This document shows, one piece after another, positions 1 through 7,690 of a DNA stretch of 64,000 nucleotides. The DNA is from Bacillota bacterium. Its GTDB lineage: Bacteria; Bacillota; Clostridia; Acetivibrionales; DSM-1351. The translations under genes and the position numbers were made by a program. Numbering within the stretch: the stretch's first letter is position 1; the number at the start of each line of letters is the position of its first letter. The notes beneath the pieces were generated by a model, which ran no database searches, had not been told where the DNA came from, and saw only the letters and a program-made list of their open reading frames with translations. The stretch is from NCBI GenBank assembly GCA_023460955.1, contig JAEWOH010000065.1:1-64000 (forward strand), given 5' to 3'.

Positions 1-270
1 AGCACCTTAAAAGATGCTCTATTTGTCATGCAGTTTTCAAAGTTCAAATAAATCAATGAAATATTAAGTCATTTTTATTGTAAAATATCATTTTTACACT
101 TGACTTTTAATAGTTAGTCTTTCTTTAATATTATATTTTTGCGTTAATAAAGATATTAGTATACTTATTTTTATTTAACCTTAGAAACTATTAATTATAG
201 TTAAGTGGAGATTTTTAAATTGAGTTATTTCATTGAGTTTTAATTGTTGACATAATTGCTTGATATCGTA
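1..270. other. AT-rich intergenic region, nothing recognised
   Basis: No supportable coding frame or convincing RNA element was seen here. The stretch is very AT-rich and carries several poly-T/poly-A runs. It leads into the promoter of the first gene. Any gene to the left of the window is not visible. Confidence 0.5.
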
Positions 271-298
271 ACCATTTTTATGTGGATAGCATAGTATA
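271..298 (+). promoter_or_regulatory. Possible late mother-cell (SigK/SigE-like) sporulation promoter
   Basis: CATAGTATA at 290-298 fits the SigK -10 pattern CATANNNTA. An AC dinucleotide at 271-272 lies 17 nt upstream, the usual place of the short SigK -35. It is about 50 bp ahead of a gene whose product looks spore-associated. Short motifs like this arise by chance in AT-rich DNA, so this is suggestive only. Confidence 0.4.
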
Positions 299-347
299 TG
301 CTGTAGGTATATATGTCGTATATAAGTGATAAAAGGAGGTTGGCCTG

Positions 348-902
348 ATGCCAAATAGTTGGTCTAGTAAGCCATATATGCAAATGATGAATCTTCCTAA
401 GCAATATGAGCCAATGATGGAAATGCCTCAGGAACAATTAGAATCAATGTTTCCAAGGTGCTATTATATAATTCATCCGGAGGTATGCCGTCACTGTGAC
501 AGAATGATATCGAAAAAAGGTACAATGTACACCCCCTCCAGAGAAGAACTTGAGGAAATGGTAGATGATATTGACAACAGAGTTGGACAGGATGTAGAAG
601 CTGAGTATGAAGAAAATGAATACTCCGAGAATTCAAACTATATGGGTGCTTATGAAAATTCAGAAACCATGGGTGCATATGAAAATCCGAATACCATGGG
701 TGCTTATGAGAATCCGAATACCATGGGTGCTTTTGAAAAATATCAAAAGGATGATGGCAGACAGTTTGGTTTTGGAGGAGGCTTTGGCAGAAGAAGGAGA
801 TTCCGTAGAGATCTCATTTCAATCATTCTCCTAAGAGAGCTTTTGGGCAGAAGACGCCGTCCTCATTACGGATATGGCTATCCAGGAGGATACTGGTACT
901 AA
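348..902 (+). CDS. Putative spore-associated (coat-like) repeat protein
   Basis: A 184-residue protein with no enzyme motif. The N-terminal part contains a Pro-Glu-Val-Cys-Arg-His-Cys-Asp stretch (about residues 48-55) like a conserved block I recall in small clostridial spore-surface proteins. The middle is acidic and then carries four copies of a nine-residue unit beginning Met-Gly-Ala-(Tyr/Phe)-Glu (about 99-130). The C-terminus is Gly/Arg/Tyr-rich and ends in Gly-Tyr-Trp-Tyr, as in many coat proteins. A strong AAAAGGAGG ribosome binding site sits 9 nt before the ATG, and a terminator follows at once, so it is monocistronic. The spore role is inferred from composition and the upstream SigK-like motif; no family is firmly recognised. 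Confidence 0.6.
   Translation: MPNSWSSKPYMQMMNLPKQYEPMMEMPQEQLESMFPRCYYIIHPEVCRHCDRMISKKGTMYTPSREELEEMVDDIDNRVGQDVEAEYEENEYSENSNYMGAYENSETMGAYENPNTMGAYENPNTMGAFEKYQKDDGRQFGFGGGFGRRRRFRRDLISIILLRELLGRRRRPHYGYGYPGGYWY
642..749 (+). repeat. 27-bp in-frame tandem repeat
   Basis: Four consecutive units start with ATGGGTGC at 642, 669, 696 and 723, exactly 27 bp apart. Units 2 and 3 are almost identical; the last is degenerate. Each unit encodes nine residues, Met-Gly-Ala-Tyr-Glu-Asn-X-X-Thr. The array lies inside the coat-like gene and could change copy number without breaking the frame. Confidence 0.9.
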
Positions 903-930
903 CTGATCACCCGAAAAAATGTTGATTTTT

Positions 931-958
931 GCGTCAAAATATTATTTTGACGCTTTTT
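931..958 (+). terminator. Intrinsic terminator after the coat-like gene
   Basis: A perfect 10-bp stem, GCGTCAAAAT (931-940) with ATTTTGACGC (944-953), a 3-nt loop, and then a T-run. Confidence 0.85.
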
Positions 959-1086
959 ATTATCCACCAATATAACAAATTTATTTCCCGGAAAATACAA
1001 AAATCGGTAGTTTAGCTGTTTTATAGACATTTGTCCGGATAAAAGCTGTAACCCTAAATAATATTAAGAAAACGAACTAACAAAAA

Positions 1087-1116
1087 TTCACATTAAAGAT
1101 GTCCTACTAATATAAT
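1087..1116 (+). promoter_or_regulatory. Probable SigA promoter of the superoxide dismutase gene
   Basis: TTCACA at 1087-1092 and TATAAT at 1111-1116 are separated by 18 nt, about 30 bp before the start codon. Confidence 0.5.
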
Positions 1117-1146
1117 AAAAAAGAATTATTTTTTTAAGGTGAATTT

Positions 1147-1788
1147 ATGCAGTTTAATATGGTTCCTATAGGACAGCACAAGCTGCCGCCGCTTCCCTAT
1201 TCCTACAATGCTCTTGAGCCCATAATAAGTCAGACCGCATTAACAATACATCATGACAAACACCACAAAGCTTACGTTGATGGCTTAAACAAGGCTGAAA
1301 TAAATCTGGAACAGGCACGAAAAAGTAACAACCTTGAATTTATCAAGTACTGGGAGAATGAACTTTCCTTCAATGGCTCAGGTCATATACTCCACAGCAT
1401 ATTCTGGACCGTTATGTCAGCTCCAGGAACAGGAGGAACTCCCGGTTTTAATACTCTAAACCATATAATGCAATACTTTGGTACTTTTAATGCTTTTGAA
1501 CAGCAATTTAAAGCGGCTGCTGAAAAGGTAGAAGGTTCTGGTTGGGGTATTCTGGTATGGCAGCCTATGTGGAAGAGACTTGAGATCTTAATGGCGGAAA
1601 AACATCAGAATCTTACTCAATGGAGTGCAATTCCCATACTTGTATGTGATACCTGGGAACATGCTTATTATCTTGATTATCAGAATAACAGAAGGAAATA
1701 TATTGATGCCTGGTGGGGACTAATAAATTGGTCCGAGGTTGAGAGAAGGCTATTAATGGCATTTAATGGACAAGTGCCGGAGAAATAA
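1147..1788 (+). CDS. sodA: Superoxide dismutase (Fe/Mn family)
   Basis: Cytoplasmic enzyme that dismutates superoxide to oxygen and hydrogen peroxide. The 213 residues match the family's usual length plus a short N-terminal extension. The four metal ligands are in place: His35 in an IHHDKHH motif, His83 in the HSIFW segment, and Asp168 and His172 in the DTWEHAYYLDYQN signature. A His153-Gln154 pair lies where Mn and Fe enzymes differ (usually Gln or His), so the metal cannot be assigned. No signal peptide. A ribosome binding site AAGGTG precedes the ATG. It stands alone between two terminators, beside sporulation genes; in Bacillus SodA is found with the spore coat, but a link here is only inference. 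Confidence 0.93.
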   Translation: MQFNMVPIGQHKLPPLPYSYNALEPIISQTALTIHHDKHHKAYVDGLNKAEINLEQARKSNNLEFIKYWENELSFNGSGHILHSIFWTVMSAPGTGGTPGFNTLNHIMQYFGTFNAFEQQFKAAAEKVEGSGWGILVWQPMWKRLEILMAEKHQNLTQWSAIPILVCDTWEHAYYLDYQNNRRKYIDAWWGLINWSEVERRLLMAFNGQVPEK

Positions 1789-1790
1789 TC

Positions 1791-1820
1791 AGGCTCGCTA
1801 TTTTAATAGCGAGCCTTTAA
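1791..1820. terminator. Bidirectional terminator between sodA and spoVS
   Basis: A 12-bp perfect stem, AGGCTCGCTATT (1791-1802) with AATAGCGAGCCT (1805-1816), sits between convergent genes. The T-tracts are short on both sides. Confidence 0.7.
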
Positions 1821-1834
1821 ATCGTTTTCCTTAA

Positions 1835-2095
1835 TTAACGGGGCTGAATATAAAACTTAATTGCTGTTCTTTCTTCCCCATCAATATTTACTTCAGCAAA
1901 TGCAGGTACTGCAACTAAATCAATTCCATTAGGAGCAACGAAACCCCGAGTAATAGCAATTGCTTTAACCGCTTGGTTTACAGCGCCGGCACCAACTGCC
2001 TGGATTTCTGCATAATTGTTGTCGCGTAAAACAGCGGCTAATGCTCCAGCAACAGATTTGGGCTGCGAATTAGCTGAAACTTTTAGAACTTCCAT
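1835..2095 (-). CDS. spoVS: Stage V sporulation protein S
   Basis: An 86-residue protein matching SpoVS along its whole length: it opens MEVLKVSANS, has a central GAGAVNQAVKAIAITRG segment and ends with the IKFYIQP motif. SpoVS belongs to the Alba-like small proteins and affects septation and spore coat assembly in Bacillus. A strong AGGAGG ribosome binding site precedes the ATG. A SigH-type promoter lies about 70 bp upstream, as known for spoVS in Bacillus. It is a single-gene unit. Confidence 0.97.
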   Translation of the reverse strand: MEVLKVSANSQPKSVAGALAAVLRDNNYAEIQAVGAGAVNQAVKAIAITRGFVAPNGIDLVAVPAFAEVNIDGEERTAIKFYIQPR

Positions 2096-2158
2096 AAATA
2101 CATCCTCCTAAAAAATGCTTAATAAAAATAAAAGTGAAATATATCTATCTCTTATACT

Positions 2159-2185
2159 ATTCTATATATTACTTCAAATTCCTTC
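2159..2185 (-). promoter_or_regulatory. SigH-type promoter of spoVS
   Basis: On the minus strand GAAGGAATT (2177-2185) matches the SigH -35 RnAGGAWWW. After 11 nt, ATAGAAT (2159-2165) matches the -10 RnnGAAT. Both elements are perfect matches at the normal spacing, and spoVS is a known SigH target in Bacillus. Confidence 0.7.
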
Positions 2186-2229
2186 TTTTTACATTTATAA
2201 TTTTACATAAACATTCAACGCTAAATTTG

Positions 2230-3240
2230 TCAAGTTTTCACATTAAATGAACTGACGCTTTCATTACCCACTACTTTTATTCGGCTAATATTGAAGATGT
2301 TCTTCAGTAATATTAGATTTTCGCGCTTCTGTCCGATAATATCTGATACATTTTTAGGATTACATTCGATAATAACTTCTTCAATATTGTTCACTTTATT
2401 TTTATGGAAATATTTCTCAAGTTTGTTTCTCATAAGTCTGGATTGAACCAGCTGTCTGAATGCAGGATGAAAAGGGCCGGCAACTACTTCTCCATTTTCA
2501 CTGATACTTTCAGTAGGCTGTAGACCTATCCTGATAACATTTACATTATTATCTTCATAAAGCTGCAGCAGCTCTGCAGATATGTCAACTGCCTCCTCCA
2601 AAGTTAAAGGTAAATACTTACCTGCTTCATACAACTTCTGGAGATAAGTATTTTTTATCACAAGTGTCGGATAAATTCTGACAATATCGGGAACTATCTC
2701 AATCACTTTTTGGGCAGTATGGAGTGTTTTCTCTTTGGTATCCTTAGGAAGCCCTATCATCGTTTGTATTCCTAAAGAAAACCCTCTGGATTTAATCAAT
2801 TCAGAGGCTAATAAGACACTTTTCATATCATGACCCCGATTGCTGCAAGACAGAACCTCAGCATCAAGGCTTTGGGCTCCAAGCTCAATGGTTTTGACAC
2901 CATAAGTTTTCAGAAGTTCAAGGATTTCATGACTTATATAGTCAGGTCTTGTAGAAAGCCTCAAATTATTAACTCTCCCGGCTTTAATATAGCTGTAGCC
3001 TATCTCCAGATACCTCTTTTGTTCTTCCATTGGTATGCCTGTAAAGCTTCCTCCATAGAAGCCTATTTCAACATAAGCATCTCCGCTTGTTCTGAGGTGG
3101 TCCTCTATGGTGTTTCTTATATCCTTTTCACTGGCATCGTATATTTGTCCGCTTATTATTTTCTGATTACAGAATATACAATCAAAAGGACAGCCTTTAT
3201 GCGGCACAAATACCGGTATTACTATGTGCTTTTTAATCAA
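2230..3240 (-). CDS. Radical SAM protein of the Elp3-like group
   Basis: About 336 residues. The radical SAM cluster motif CPFDCIFC (CX3CX2C) lies near residue 18, followed by a GFYGGSFTG segment typical of the Elp3/MiaB/NifB fold. It looks like the short bacterial relatives of Elp3 (COG1243-like) without the acetyltransferase domain; the substrate is unknown. The frame opens at a GTG at 3246, but that codon overlaps the AAGGGAG ribosome binding site (3246-3252). The TTG at 3238-3240, 5 nt downstream of it, is the better start. It follows rnc closely, as is common in clostridia, so both are likely co-transcribed. Confidence 0.85.
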   Translation of the reverse strand: MIKKHIVIPVFVPHKGCPFDCIFCNQKIISGQIYDASEKDIRNTIEDHLRTSGDAYVEIGFYGGSFTGIPMEEQKRYLEIGYSYIKAGRVNNLRLSTRPDYISHEILELLKTYGVKTIELGAQSLDAEVLSCSNRGHDMKSVLLASELIKSRGFSLGIQTMIGLPKDTKEKTLHTAQKVIEIVPDIVRIYPTLVIKNTYLQKLYEAGKYLPLTLEEAVDISAELLQLYEDNNVNVIRIGLQPTESISENGEVVAGPFHPAFRQLVQSRLMRNKLEKYFHKNKVNNIEEVIIECNPKNVSDIIGQKRENLILLKNIFNISRIKVVGNESVSSFNVKT

Positions 3241-3275
3241 TAACACTCCCTTGTTTTATAAGTGGCTTTATACTG

Positions 3276-3989
3276 TTACTCAGAAAGTTTGTCCAAGGCA
3301 TCCTTGGCAGCATTCTGTTCGGATTCTTTTTTTGATCGTCCGCTTCCCTGTCCGAATATTACATTATTGATTTTGACTTGGGTAATAAATGTCTTATTGT
3401 GATCAGGTCCCTTTTCATCTATAACCTCATATACTATTAGCTGCTCACCCTTCTGTTGAATTTTTTCCTGAAGCTGAGTCTTGTAATCGTAGAACAGCTT
3501 ACCCTGCATACTGTTTTTAATAACGTCATCCATATTTTTTAGTATAAAATTCTTTGCAGTATCGAAACCGCCGTCAATGTAAATTGCACCTATCAGTGCC
3601 TCATATGCATCAGACAGAATTGAACTCTTACTTCGCCCTCCTGAAAGTTCCTCTCCCTTACCTAAGAGCAATAGCTCCCCAAGTCCTATATCTGCGGCAC
3701 ACTTTGACAATGAAGTCTCGCATACAATTTTTGATCTTGTAACTGTTAATTCTCCCTCGGGCAGATCTGGATATTTCCTGTAAAGATGCTCGCTTATAAT
3801 AAGACTTAAGACTGAGTCTCCAAGAAATTCTATCCTTTCATTATACTTAAGTCTTTTAGCTTTTTTCTCATTAGCATATGAGCTATGGGTTAAAGCTGTT
3901 AAAACTGTGGTTTTATCACTAAAGATATAGTTTATTCTTTCTTCCAGAACAGTAATATTATTATTTTCACTCTTAAGATTGGTGTTCAT
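3276..3989 (-). CDS. rnc: Ribonuclease III
   Basis: Endonuclease cutting double-stranded RNA in rRNA processing and RNA turnover. The signature NERIEFLGDSVL with the catalytic Glu/Asp residues is present in the N-terminal nuclease domain. A C-terminal double-stranded RNA-binding domain (about the last 70 residues) ends in the typical AAKDALDKL helix. The start is placed at the ATG at 3989, which sits 4-5 nt after GGAGGA; an upstream in-frame ATG at 4013 has no ribosome binding site. The result is 237 residues, normal for the family. It lies downstream of fabF, separated by a terminator-like hairpin. Confidence 0.96.
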   Translation of the reverse strand: MNTNLKSENNNITVLEERINYIFSDKTTVLTALTHSSYANEKKAKRLKYNERIEFLGDSVLSLIISEHLYRKYPDLPEGELTVTRSKIVCETSLSKCAADIGLGELLLLGKGEELSGGRSKSSILSDAYEALIGAIYIDGGFDTAKNFILKNMDDVIKNSMQGKLFYDYKTQLQEKIQQKGEQLIVYEVIDEKGPDHNKTFITQVKINNVIFGQGSGRSKKESEQNAAKDALDKLSE

Positions 3990-4082
3990 CGGTTCCTCCG
4001 TAGCTACTGTCATATAATATCGTTAATTGTTTCATTTAATTATTATGCCAGCTTAATTGATATACATCTAAATGAAAGCAAA

Positions 4083-4112
4083 AAAATAAAGGAGGGAAAT
4101 TTCCCCACCCTT
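4083..4112 (-). terminator. Terminator after fabF
   Basis: On the minus strand a stem around GGGAAATTTCCC (4094-4105), extended by GG/CC pairs with small bulges, is followed by a T-rich tract (ATTTTTTT). It separates fabF from rnc. Confidence 0.65.
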
Positions 4113-4147
4113 ATTTTATACTTTTAATCGGATATCATCAATATTAT

Positions 4148-5383
4148 TTATTCGTACTTCTTTAAGCAAAGAGTAGCATTATGGCCGCCGAAGCCCAGTG
4201 AATTAGACAAAGCATACTTTATTTCAGCGTGTCTGCCTGTGTTAGGAACACAATCGATATCACAATCAGGATCCTGATTTACAACATTGATTGTCGGCGG
4301 CAGGAAGCTGTCTTTAAGAGCTAATGCAGTTATAACTGCTTCAATAGCGCCTGCTGCTCCCAACAAATGACCTGTCATCGACTTGGTTGAGCTCATTGCA
4401 AGGCTCTTCGCATGGTCTCCGAATACTCTCTTAACGATATTAACTTCAGTCGGATCATTTAGAGGTGTTGAAGTACCATGTGCATTGACATAACCAACCT
4501 GCTCAGGTGAAATACCTGCATCTTTAATTGCCATCTGCATACTTCTAACTCCGCCGTCTCCTTCAGGATGTGGAGCAGTGATATGGTAAGCATCACAAGT
4601 ACAGCCATAACCAACTATTTCAGCTAAAATGTTTGCTCCTCTTTTTATAGCGTGTTCCAATTCTTCAATTACAAGAATAGCAGAACCTTCTCCAGGTATA
4701 AAGCCGTCTCTGTCTTTATCAAATGGTCTGCAGGCAGTATTAGGATCAGGATTCTTAGTCATAGCACCCATTGAACAGAAGCCTGCAAAGCTCATCATTG
4801 TAATACAAGCTTCAGCTCCTCCTGTGATCATAACATCTGCATCACCACGTTCAATAACCTTAAAAGCATCTCCAATTGCATTATTTCCGGTAGCACAAGC
4901 TGTAACAACACACTCGTTAAAACCTCTGAAACCGTATTCAATAGCTATTCTTCCTGCTGCCATATTAGAAATCATCATTGGTATGAAGAATGGGCTTACT
5001 CTGCCAACACCTTTGTTTAGCATTACTGAATGCTGTTCTTCAAGGGTTTCAAGACCACCTACACCTGAACCTACTATAACACCGCATTTATCAAGATCAA
5101 GGGTTTCTAAATCTAATTTTGAATTTTCTACAGCCAATTTAGCGGCAACCATTGCAAACTGGTTGTATCTGTCCATTCTTCTGGCTTCTTTTTTATCAAT
5201 GTATTGTGCAGCATCGAATTCTTTAATTTCTGCTGCAACCTTTGTTGAAAGATTTGAAACATCAATTCTGGTTACTTCACTGATTCCGTTTTTACCTTCT
5301 TTTATGTTTCCCCAGAATTGTTCAACGCCCATTCCTAAAGAAGAAACAACTCCAGCACCTGTAATAACTACACGTCTGCTCAT
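4148..5383 (-). CDS. fabF: Beta-ketoacyl-ACP synthase II
   Basis: Condensing enzyme that elongates acyl-ACP with malonyl-ACP in type II fatty acid synthesis. 411 residues, the family norm. The catalytic triad is visible: Cys163 in VVTACATG, a His in the NAHGTSTP motif (about 303) and a His in KSMTGHLLGAAG (about 339). Last gene of the fab cluster. A strong terminator lies between acpP and this gene, and 180 bp of spacer precede the start, so it may be partly uncoupled from acpP or have its own promoter. Confidence 0.97.
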   Translation of the reverse strand: MSRRVVITGAGVVSSLGMGVEQFWGNIKEGKNGISEVTRIDVSNLSTKVAAEIKEFDAAQYIDKKEARRMDRYNQFAMVAAKLAVENSKLDLETLDLDKCGVIVGSGVGGLETLEEQHSVMLNKGVGRVSPFFIPMMISNMAAGRIAIEYGFRGFNECVVTACATGNNAIGDAFKVIERGDADVMITGGAEACITMMSFAGFCSMGAMTKNPDPNTACRPFDKDRDGFIPGEGSAILVIEELEHAIKRGANILAEIVGYGCTCDAYHITAPHPEGDGGVRSMQMAIKDAGISPEQVGYVNAHGTSTPLNDPTEVNIVKRVFGDHAKSLAMSSTKSMTGHLLGAAGAIEAVITALALKDSFLPPTINVVNQDPDCDIDCVPNTGRHAEIKYALSNSLGFGGHNATLCLKKYE

Positions 5384-5533
5384 AACATAACCTCCATATA
5401 TTTATTAAATAAATTTTGAGAATCTATATTAAATGTCCTTTGGACAAGGGACTTAATGAAAATACTGCGTATCTCGAGAATTGTGAAAAAAATTGAAATA
5501 CTTTTGAATGAATTGTTCTTAAGCTGCTGATTA

Positions 5534-5566
5534 TTAAAAAAAGTCCCTTATTGGGACTTTTTTTAA
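5534..5566 (-). terminator. Strong intrinsic terminator between acpP and fabF
   Basis: A perfect 14-bp stem, TTAAAAAAAGTCCC (5534-5547) with GGGACTTTTTTTAA (5553-5566), has a 5-nt loop and overlaps the acpP stop codon. It works on paper in both directions. It would release an acpP-terminated transcript and reduce readthrough into fabF. Confidence 0.85.
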
Positions 5567-5790
5567 GTATTCTTTTGAATGTATTCAACAGCATCACCAA
5601 CTGTAGTGATTTTCTCTGCTTCATTGTCTGGAATCTCAAGGTTGAACTCTTCTTCTAAAGCCATTATAAGTTCAACTATATCAAGAGAATCAGCTCCAAG
5701 ATCATCTATAAAAGAAGATTCCATTGCTATATCGTCTTCTTCAACACCTAACTGCTCAACAATTAACTTTTTAACTTTTTCGAAAACCAT
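5563..5790 (-). CDS. acpP: Acyl carrier protein
   Basis: The 75-residue acidic carrier of growing acyl chains. Ser35 in the DLGADSLDIVEL motif is the phosphopantetheine attachment site. The start is the ATG at 5790, 6-7 nt behind GGAGGTGA; an earlier in-frame ATG lies upstream of that ribosome binding site and is unlikely. It lies between fabG (140 bp spacer) and fabF (terminator), the usual clostridial order. Confidence 0.97.
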   Translation of the reverse strand: MVFEKVKKLIVEQLGVEEDDIAMESSFIDDLGADSLDIVELIMALEEEFNLEIPDNEAEKITTVGDAVEYIQKNT

Positions 5791-5932
5791 ATATTCACCT
5801 CCTTCCAAAGGATGGTTTATAAATTGTTACTATATAGCACATGCCTAAGCACATACAACCAATATAGTATGCAATTTTAATAAATTTTAGCCGGCTTGCA
5901 CAATTTTAACAAGCAAACACATGCTAATATTA

Positions 5933-6670
5933 TTACATAACTAATCCACCGTCAATATCTATTACCTGACCAGTCACATAACCTGCCTCGTCTGATGCAA
6001 GAAAAGCTACAACGCTTGCAACATCTTCAGGTGTCCCAAACCTTCCAAGTGCAATCTTCTCTAAATATTTCTGCTTCAGATCCTCAGGTAATATTTCCGT
6101 CATATCACTCTCAATCAGCCCCGGAGTAACAGCATTACAAGTAATACCCCTTGGAGCGAATTCCTTTGCAGTGGTTTTTGTTAACGCAATCATTCCGCCC
6201 TTTGAGGCTGAGTAATTGGCTTGGCCGGGGTTACCATAAGCGCCGGCAACAGAAGAAATATTGATAATCCTGCCATATCTCTTTTTAATCATTAATTTAG
6301 CAGCAGCTTTTGTACAAAGGAAGCAGCCTTTTAGATTAATGTCAAGAACGGTGTCCCATTCGTCCTCTGACATCATAGCCATTGGCTTATCTTTTGTAAT
6401 ACCTGCATTATTAATAAGAATATCAATGCCTCCAAAGGTTTCAACTGCTTTGGAAAACATATTTTTTACATCCTCTGCATTCCTGACATCACCAACTGTA
6501 GCAATCGTTTTTATTCCCAAAGCTTCCAATTCGGCAGCAGTCTTTAATACAGAATCCGAGGTTCCATTGAGAACAATGTTAGCTCCCAATTGTCCAAGTT
6601 TTACCGCAATCGCTTTTCCCAGTCCTCTTGAAGAACCTGTAACAACGGCAGTTTTTCCAGCGAATTGCAT
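5933..6670 (-). CDS. fabG: 3-oxoacyl-ACP reductase
   Basis: NADPH-dependent reductase of the beta-keto group in fatty acid elongation. 245 residues, short-chain dehydrogenase family. The nucleotide-binding glycine motif TGSSRGLGKAIA is near residue 11, NNAG near 89. The catalytic Ser (NISSVAGAYG) and YxxxK (YSASK) are near 140-157, and the C-terminus ends IDIDGGLVM as in FabG. Ribosome binding site GGGGGATTAG then ATG. It follows fabD by 25 bp, so both are in one operon. Confidence 0.96.
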   Translation of the reverse strand: MQFAGKTAVVTGSSRGLGKAIAVKLGQLGANIVLNGTSDSVLKTAAELEALGIKTIATVGDVRNAEDVKNMFSKAVETFGGIDILINNAGITKDKPMAMMSEDEWDTVLDINLKGCFLCTKAAAKLMIKKRYGRIINISSVAGAYGNPGQANYSASKGGMIALTKTTAKEFAPRGITCNAVTPGLIESDMTEILPEDLKQKYLEKIALGRFGTPEDVASVVAFLASDEAGYVTGQVIDIDGGLVM

Positions 6671-6695
6671 CTAATCCCCCCAATCTTTAAACTTA

Positions 6696-7634
6696 CTAAG
6701 CTTGAGTTAACTCTTCAATTGTTTTATTCAGACTTTCAATGTTTTCAACATTGAGAACTTTTACGTCCTTATTTATCTTCTTTATAAAACCGCTCAGTAC
6801 CTTACCAGGTCCAATTTCAATAAAGGTATCCACACCCTGCTGTAACATGGTCTCAACACATTTTTCCCATAATACAGAGCTGCTTACCTGATTTATCAAC
6901 GTTGTTTTGACTTCATCCTTGTTGATAAGTACCTGTGCAGTAACATTAACAACAACAGGAATTTTAATATCGTTTAACTGAACGTTCTCCAACTCGGCTG
7001 CAAGCTTTTCACCTGCAGGCTTGAGCAGGCTGCAATGGAAGGGTGCACTTACAGGCAGCATCATTGCTCTCTTTGCTCCCTTTGCCTTACAGATTTCGTT
7101 TGCTTTCTCAACTGCCGCAACCTCACCTGCAATTGCAAGCTGGCCAGGACAATTAAAGTTAGCAGGTTCACATACACCTACTGCTGATGCTTCCTTACAG
7201 CTGTCAATAACTGCCTGATTATCAAGACCTATTATGGCAGACATTGCTCCTACACCAACAGGAACAGCTTCCTGCATGAATTTTCCTCTTCTTCTTACCA
7301 GTGCAACAGCATCTTTGAAGCTCATAGTTCCTGCAGCAACGTGGGCAGAATATTCACCAAGGCTCAAGCCGGCAACAAAATCCGGTTTGATTCCCTTTTC
7401 AAGTAATGGCTGTAAGCAAGCTACGCTTGCTGTAACGATAGTTGGCTGAGTATTCTCAGTTATTTTTAAAGTCTCATCGTCACCATTAAAGATCATTTCT
7501 TTTATATCAAATCCTAATGCTTCACTGGCCTGATTAAAAATAGCATCTGCGCTCTCGTATTCTGCTGCTATATCCTTACCCATACCAACAAATTGTGCGC
7601 CCTGTCCGGGGAATATGAATGCTAATTTGCCCAT
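6696..7634 (-). CDS. fabD: Malonyl-CoA:ACP transacylase
   Basis: Loads malonyl groups onto ACP. 312 residues. The N-terminal FPGQGAQ motif, the nucleophile Ser in GLSLGEYSAH, the conserved RRGKFMQ Arg segment and the PVSAPFHCSLL His motif are all present. The ATG at 7634 follows GGAGG by 5 nt and gives the standard start MGKLAFIFPGQG; an ATG 12 nt earlier overlaps the ribosome binding site. It sits directly behind fabH. The fabK enoyl reductase gene often found between fabH and fabD in clostridia is absent. Confidence 0.96.
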   Translation of the reverse strand: MGKLAFIFPGQGAQFVGMGKDIAAEYESADAIFNQASEALGFDIKEMIFNGDDETLKITENTQPTIVTASVACLQPLLEKGIKPDFVAGLSLGEYSAHVAAGTMSFKDAVALVRRRGKFMQEAVPVGVGAMSAIIGLDNQAVIDSCKEASAVGVCEPANFNCPGQLAIAGEVAAVEKANEICKAKGAKRAMMLPVSAPFHCSLLKPAGEKLAAELENVQLNDIKIPVVVNVTAQVLINKDEVKTTLINQVSSSVLWEKCVETMLQQGVDTFIEIGPGKVLSGFIKKINKDVKVLNVENIESLNKTIEELTQA

Positions 7635-7690
7635 ACAAACCTCCATTTATAAAATATTCAATATGAAAAATAAATGTTTAATTTATGTCT

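Noticed and set aside
642..749. CRISPR-like array
   Set aside because: The 27-bp units are contiguous, without spacers, and in frame inside a protein gene.
4629..5390. A 253-codon open frame on the plus strand across fabF
   Set aside because: It lies entirely opposite fabF, has no ribosome binding site, and its residues do not resemble a family. fabF on the minus strand is certain.
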